8,708 bases of DNA. Origin: an uncultured Porphyromonadaceae bacterium (GTDB taxonomy: Bacteria; Bacteroidota; Bacteroidia; Bacteroidales; Muribaculaceae). Where the stretch lies: assembly GCA_947178565.1 (NCBI GenBank), contig CAMWYV010000027.1:1-8708 (forward strand), given 5' to 3'. Positions within the stretch are counted from its first letter, which is position 1. Every line of letters starts with the position of its first letter. Below, piece after piece: positions 7,218 to 8,708 of the stretch. A program made the position numbers and the translations under genes. Under the pieces are notes generated by a model. It saw only the letters and a program-made list of their open reading frames with translations, was not told the origin of the DNA and did no database searches.

Positions 7218-7265
7218 TAACTCATTTATCATATATAATTCGTTTTAACTATTATCAAATCAATT

Positions 7266-8456
7266 ATGATTAAAAGAAGCATCCTTGGTCTGGCTTGCGC
7301 TATGTTCATTGGAACTGCCGCTTTTGCTCAGACAAATCAGGAGGTACAGACAGTTTCTGACCCCGCACAGGGCTACCTCTTCAACCGTTTCTCAAGCAAC
7401 TGGTTTATCACAGCTGAAGGTGGTGTAAGCATGTTCATGTCTGATTATGACCAGCATAACGAGCTTTCTAAGCGTCTTGCTCCCGCTGCATCACTCTACG
7501 TTGGTAAGTGGTTCTCACCCGTTATCGGTCTCCGTCTCGGTGGTAGCTACGTTGCAGCAAAGACACTCAGCAAAGTAAACGTTTATCCTTACACCAGCGG
7601 TCTCGTTGACGGTAAGTATTACAAACAGTACCAGAACGAATTCGGTGCTGTAGGCGATGTGCTCATCAACCTCACCAACTGGTGGTGTGGCTATCGTCCC
7701 GGTCGTATCTACAACTCATCTGTTTATTTCGGTGCCGGCGCATACTGGACCGTTGCTCAGGTTGGTAAGGACTACGCTTGGGAAAATGCCCACAATTTCA
7801 ACACCTCACTCCGCGCAGGCTGGATCAACGCATTCAATGTTAGCCGCAGCGTACAGCTCTTCCTTGACATCCGCTACAGCACTTTCGAGGCTCCTCAGAA
7901 GCGCGTGGCTGTTGAAAAGCAGACCGCTGGCGACCTTCAGGCTTATGTAGGTATCACCTACAACTTCAACAAGCGCACATGGGAAGCTCCCGTGGTGCCC
8001 GTTTGCCCCGAAGTGCCCGACTGCAGCGCTATCGAAGCTCGTCTTCAGGCTGCTAACGCTCGCATCGCTGATCTCGAGCGTCAGCTTCAGGACTGTCTCA
8101 ACCGCCCTGTTGAAAAACCCGTCGTTTGCCCCAAAACTCTTGCTACCATCTACTATCCCATCAACAAATCAAGCCTCTCTACCCGCGAAGTTAATGTTCT
8201 CCGCGCAGTGGCTTCTGTGATGAAAGAAACAGGCAAGAAATACACACTCACCGGCTGGGCTGATAACTACACCGGTTCTGAGTCATACAACGAACGTCTC
8301 CGTCACGCTCGTGTAAACGGCGTAGAGCGTCAGCTCGTTCGTCTCGGCGTTGCTGAATCTCAGCTTAACGCTACCGTTAACAACGGCAACCTCACCGACC
8401 TCGGCGAAAAAGCTGTTCAGCTTGACCGCGCCGTTACTATCGAAGAGGCTGAATAA
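7266..8456 (+). CDS. OmpA-family outer membrane protein with coiled-coil linker
   Basis: This 396-aa envelope protein has three parts. A signal peptide covers 1-21 (cleavage after Ala-Phe-Ala). Residues about 45-235 look like an N-terminal beta-barrel with alternating aromatic strands, such as NWFITAEGG and LQAYVGITYNF. A Pro/Cys-rich hinge (240-253) leads into a short coiled coil (about 254-278) and then a C-terminal OmpA/MotB domain (about 288-396). In that last domain GWADNYTGSESYNERL (329-345) and the HAR at 347-349 match the peptidoglycan-binding signature, with Asp333 and Arg349 as the diaminopimelate-contacting pair. Cysteines at 247, 253, 277 and 288 flank the coiled coil and could form periplasmic disulfides. 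It probably ties the outer membrane to the cell wall and may be an abundant porin-like protein. Strong codon bias (CTC, CGT, GGT) supports high expression. It is a monocistronic unit with its own promoter and terminator. The barrel ligand is unknown. Confidence 0.92.
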   Translation: MIKRSILGLACAMFIGTAAFAQTNQEVQTVSDPAQGYLFNRFSSNWFITAEGGVSMFMSDYDQHNELSKRLAPAASLYVGKWFSPVIGLRLGGSYVAAKTLSKVNVYPYTSGLVDGKYYKQYQNEFGAVGDVLINLTNWWCGYRPGRIYNSSVYFGAGAYWTVAQVGKDYAWENAHNFNTSLRAGWINAFNVSRSVQLFLDIRYSTFEAPQKRVAVEKQTAGDLQAYVGITYNFNKRTWEAPVVPVCPEVPDCSAIEARLQAANARIADLERQLQDCLNRPVEKPVVCPKTLATIYYPINKSSLSTREVNVLRAVASVMKETGKKYTLTGWADNYTGSESYNERLRHARVNGVERQLVRLGVAESQLNATVNNGNLTDLGEKAVQLDRAVTIEEAE

Positions 8457-8476
8457 TTAGATATAATTTCTAATTA
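8454..8476 (+). other. A/T-only hairpin over the OmpA stop codon
   Basis: TAATTAGA (8454-8461) and TCTAATTA (8469-8476) form a perfect 8-bp inverted repeat around a 7-nt loop. The left arm begins with the TAA stop codon, so a terminating ribosome would cover it. It sits 7 nt before the terminator stem. It may be a chance A/T palindrome or a 3'-end element. Confidence 0.5.
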
Positions 8477-8483
8477 CATACTG

Positions 8484-8516
8484 AAGAGGCTGTGCCACGG
8501 CACAGCCTCTTTTTTG
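8484..8516 (+). terminator. Strong intrinsic terminator of the OmpA-family gene
   Basis: A perfect 12-bp stem (8484-8495 with 8500-8511) closes a CACG tetraloop and is followed at once by TTTTTG; the T-tract begins within the last stem pairs. The left arm repeats GAAGAGGCTG (8483-8492), also found at the end of the coding sequence (8442-8451). The minus strand has no T-run, so it works in one direction only. Confidence 0.93.
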
Positions 8517-8544
8517 TATTATATCTGAAAAATAGCTGCTTTTG
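8513..8544 (+). promoter_or_regulatory. Weak candidate promoter into the right-edge region
   Basis: TTTG (8513-8516) in the terminator tail, then exactly 20 nt, then TGCTTTTG (8537-8544), one mismatch from TAnnTTTG at the important A. The spacing equals that of the transketolase promoter. The -7 match lies inside a perfect hairpin and the predicted start would fall in the next one, which argues against it. Confidence 0.2.
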
Positions 8545-8578
8545 CAGTTCAGACCGCCTGAAGTCCCGGTCCGGGGAC
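8536..8578. repeat. Three abutting perfect inverted repeats
   Basis: Three small hairpins follow each other with no base between them: CTGC/GCAG with loop TTTT (8536-8547), TTCAG/CTGAA with loop ACCGC (8548-8562), and GTCCC/GGGAC with a 6-nt loop (8563-8578). The first can grow on the + strand by a G-T and an A-T pair. Such exact tiling points to a structured RNA or a protein- or recombinase-recognised DNA end, not to a plain terminator. I do not recognise the family. Confidence 0.6.
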
Positions 8579-8707
8579 AGAGGGTGGGATGTGAAATACA
8601 TAGAAAGCGTTTATCCGCGCTGATTCTTGACGTTCTGAAAAGTCTCGCAAACTTTCTAAACCAAAGTCAAGGGTTGAGCAACGGTAGATGCCCGTGGATA
8701 TGTAAGA
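8549..8707 (-). CDS. Possible 3' end of an unrecognised minus-strand gene (partial)
   Basis: Reading leftward from the window edge, one minus-strand frame is open for 52 codons and ends in TGA at 8551-8549. It contains no Met, so any start lies outside the window. The peptide includes LDFGLESLRDF, then SARINAFYVFHIP, and ends in a Pro/Gly-rich PPSVPGPGLQAV. I do not recognise it. Its codons (TTA, AGT, CGA, CAA, CGG) are less biased than those of neighbouring genes, so it could be foreign DNA, for example the tail of a mobile-element gene, or not coding at all. Its stop falls inside the second of the three abutting hairpins. The same bases also support RNA helices on the other strand. Confidence 0.25.
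   Translation of the reverse strand, partial: SYISTGIYRCSTLDFGLESLRDFSERQESARINAFYVFHIPPSVPGPGLQAV
8579..8695 (+). other. Possible continuation of a structured RNA, unassigned
   Basis: Further pairings continue to the window edge: AGCG/CGCT (8606-8609, 8618-8621); an 11-pair helix (8621-8631 with 8666-8676, six Watson-Crick pairs CTTGAC/GTCAAG extended by one A-T and four G-T pairs); inside it AAAGT/ACTTT (8639-8643, 8651-8655); and ACGG/CCGT (8681-8684, 8692-8695). G-T pairs are usable only in a + strand RNA. The first two helices share base 8621 and exclude each other there. I find no match to the hallmark sequences I know of tmRNA, RNase P RNA or SRP RNA. Confidence 0.25.
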
Positions 8708-8708
8708 T

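Noticed and set aside
8545..8708. tmRNA, RNase P RNA, SRP RNA or a tRNA gene
   Set aside because: I could not find the tmRNA ends or tag, the RNase P GAGGAAAGTCCGGGC-type block, the SRP tetraloop region or a tRNA cloverleaf. 6S RNA cannot be excluded without a covariance search, but tiled local hairpins at the start do not fit its long bulged hairpin.

Overview
The window looks like a chromosomal segment of a gut-type Bacteroidales bacterium, with Muribaculaceae (the S24-7 group) or a close relative as my best guess. Four things point there. There is a Bacteroidetes-restricted DUF4494 protein. The transcription signals fit the Bacteroidota -33/-7 consensus (TTTG, about 20 nt, TAnnTTTG). None of the six translation starts has a Shine-Dalgarno sequence. 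The first gene product ends in a module resembling type IX secretion sorting domains. The family assignment is inference from protein style and moderate GC content, not from a marker gene.

Layout, all main genes on the + strand: an intrinsic terminator of an off-window gene (16-55); an exported subtilisin-like S8 protease of 740 aa (119-2341); a 7-bp-phased CTAA tandem array filling the gap to the next gene (2351-2414); a DUF4494 gene (2418-2867) overlapping by ATGA with a YggS/PLPBP pyridoxal-phosphate homeostasis gene (2864-3523); an FHS/FucP-type sugar permease (3605-4957) with its own terminator; a transketolase (5101-7131) behind a textbook Bacteroidota promoter; and an OmpA-family outer membrane protein (7266-8456) closed by a strong terminator. 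The last 190 bases hold no recognised gene. They contain three abutting perfect inverted repeats, more potential helices, and an open but unrecognised partial reading frame on the minus strand running off the window edge.

Functionally this is mostly housekeeping and envelope content: a secreted protease, PLP homeostasis with an uncharacterised coupled partner, sugar uptake next to the non-oxidative pentose phosphate enzyme, and a peptidoglycan-anchored porin-like protein. The permease and the OmpA gene show the narrow codon choice (CTC/CTT, CGT, GGT, ATC) of highly expressed genes. I see no defence system, prophage, CRISPR array or complete insertion sequence. The least explained parts are the right-edge structured region, the heptamer array, and the nested repeats at the end of the OmpA gene.
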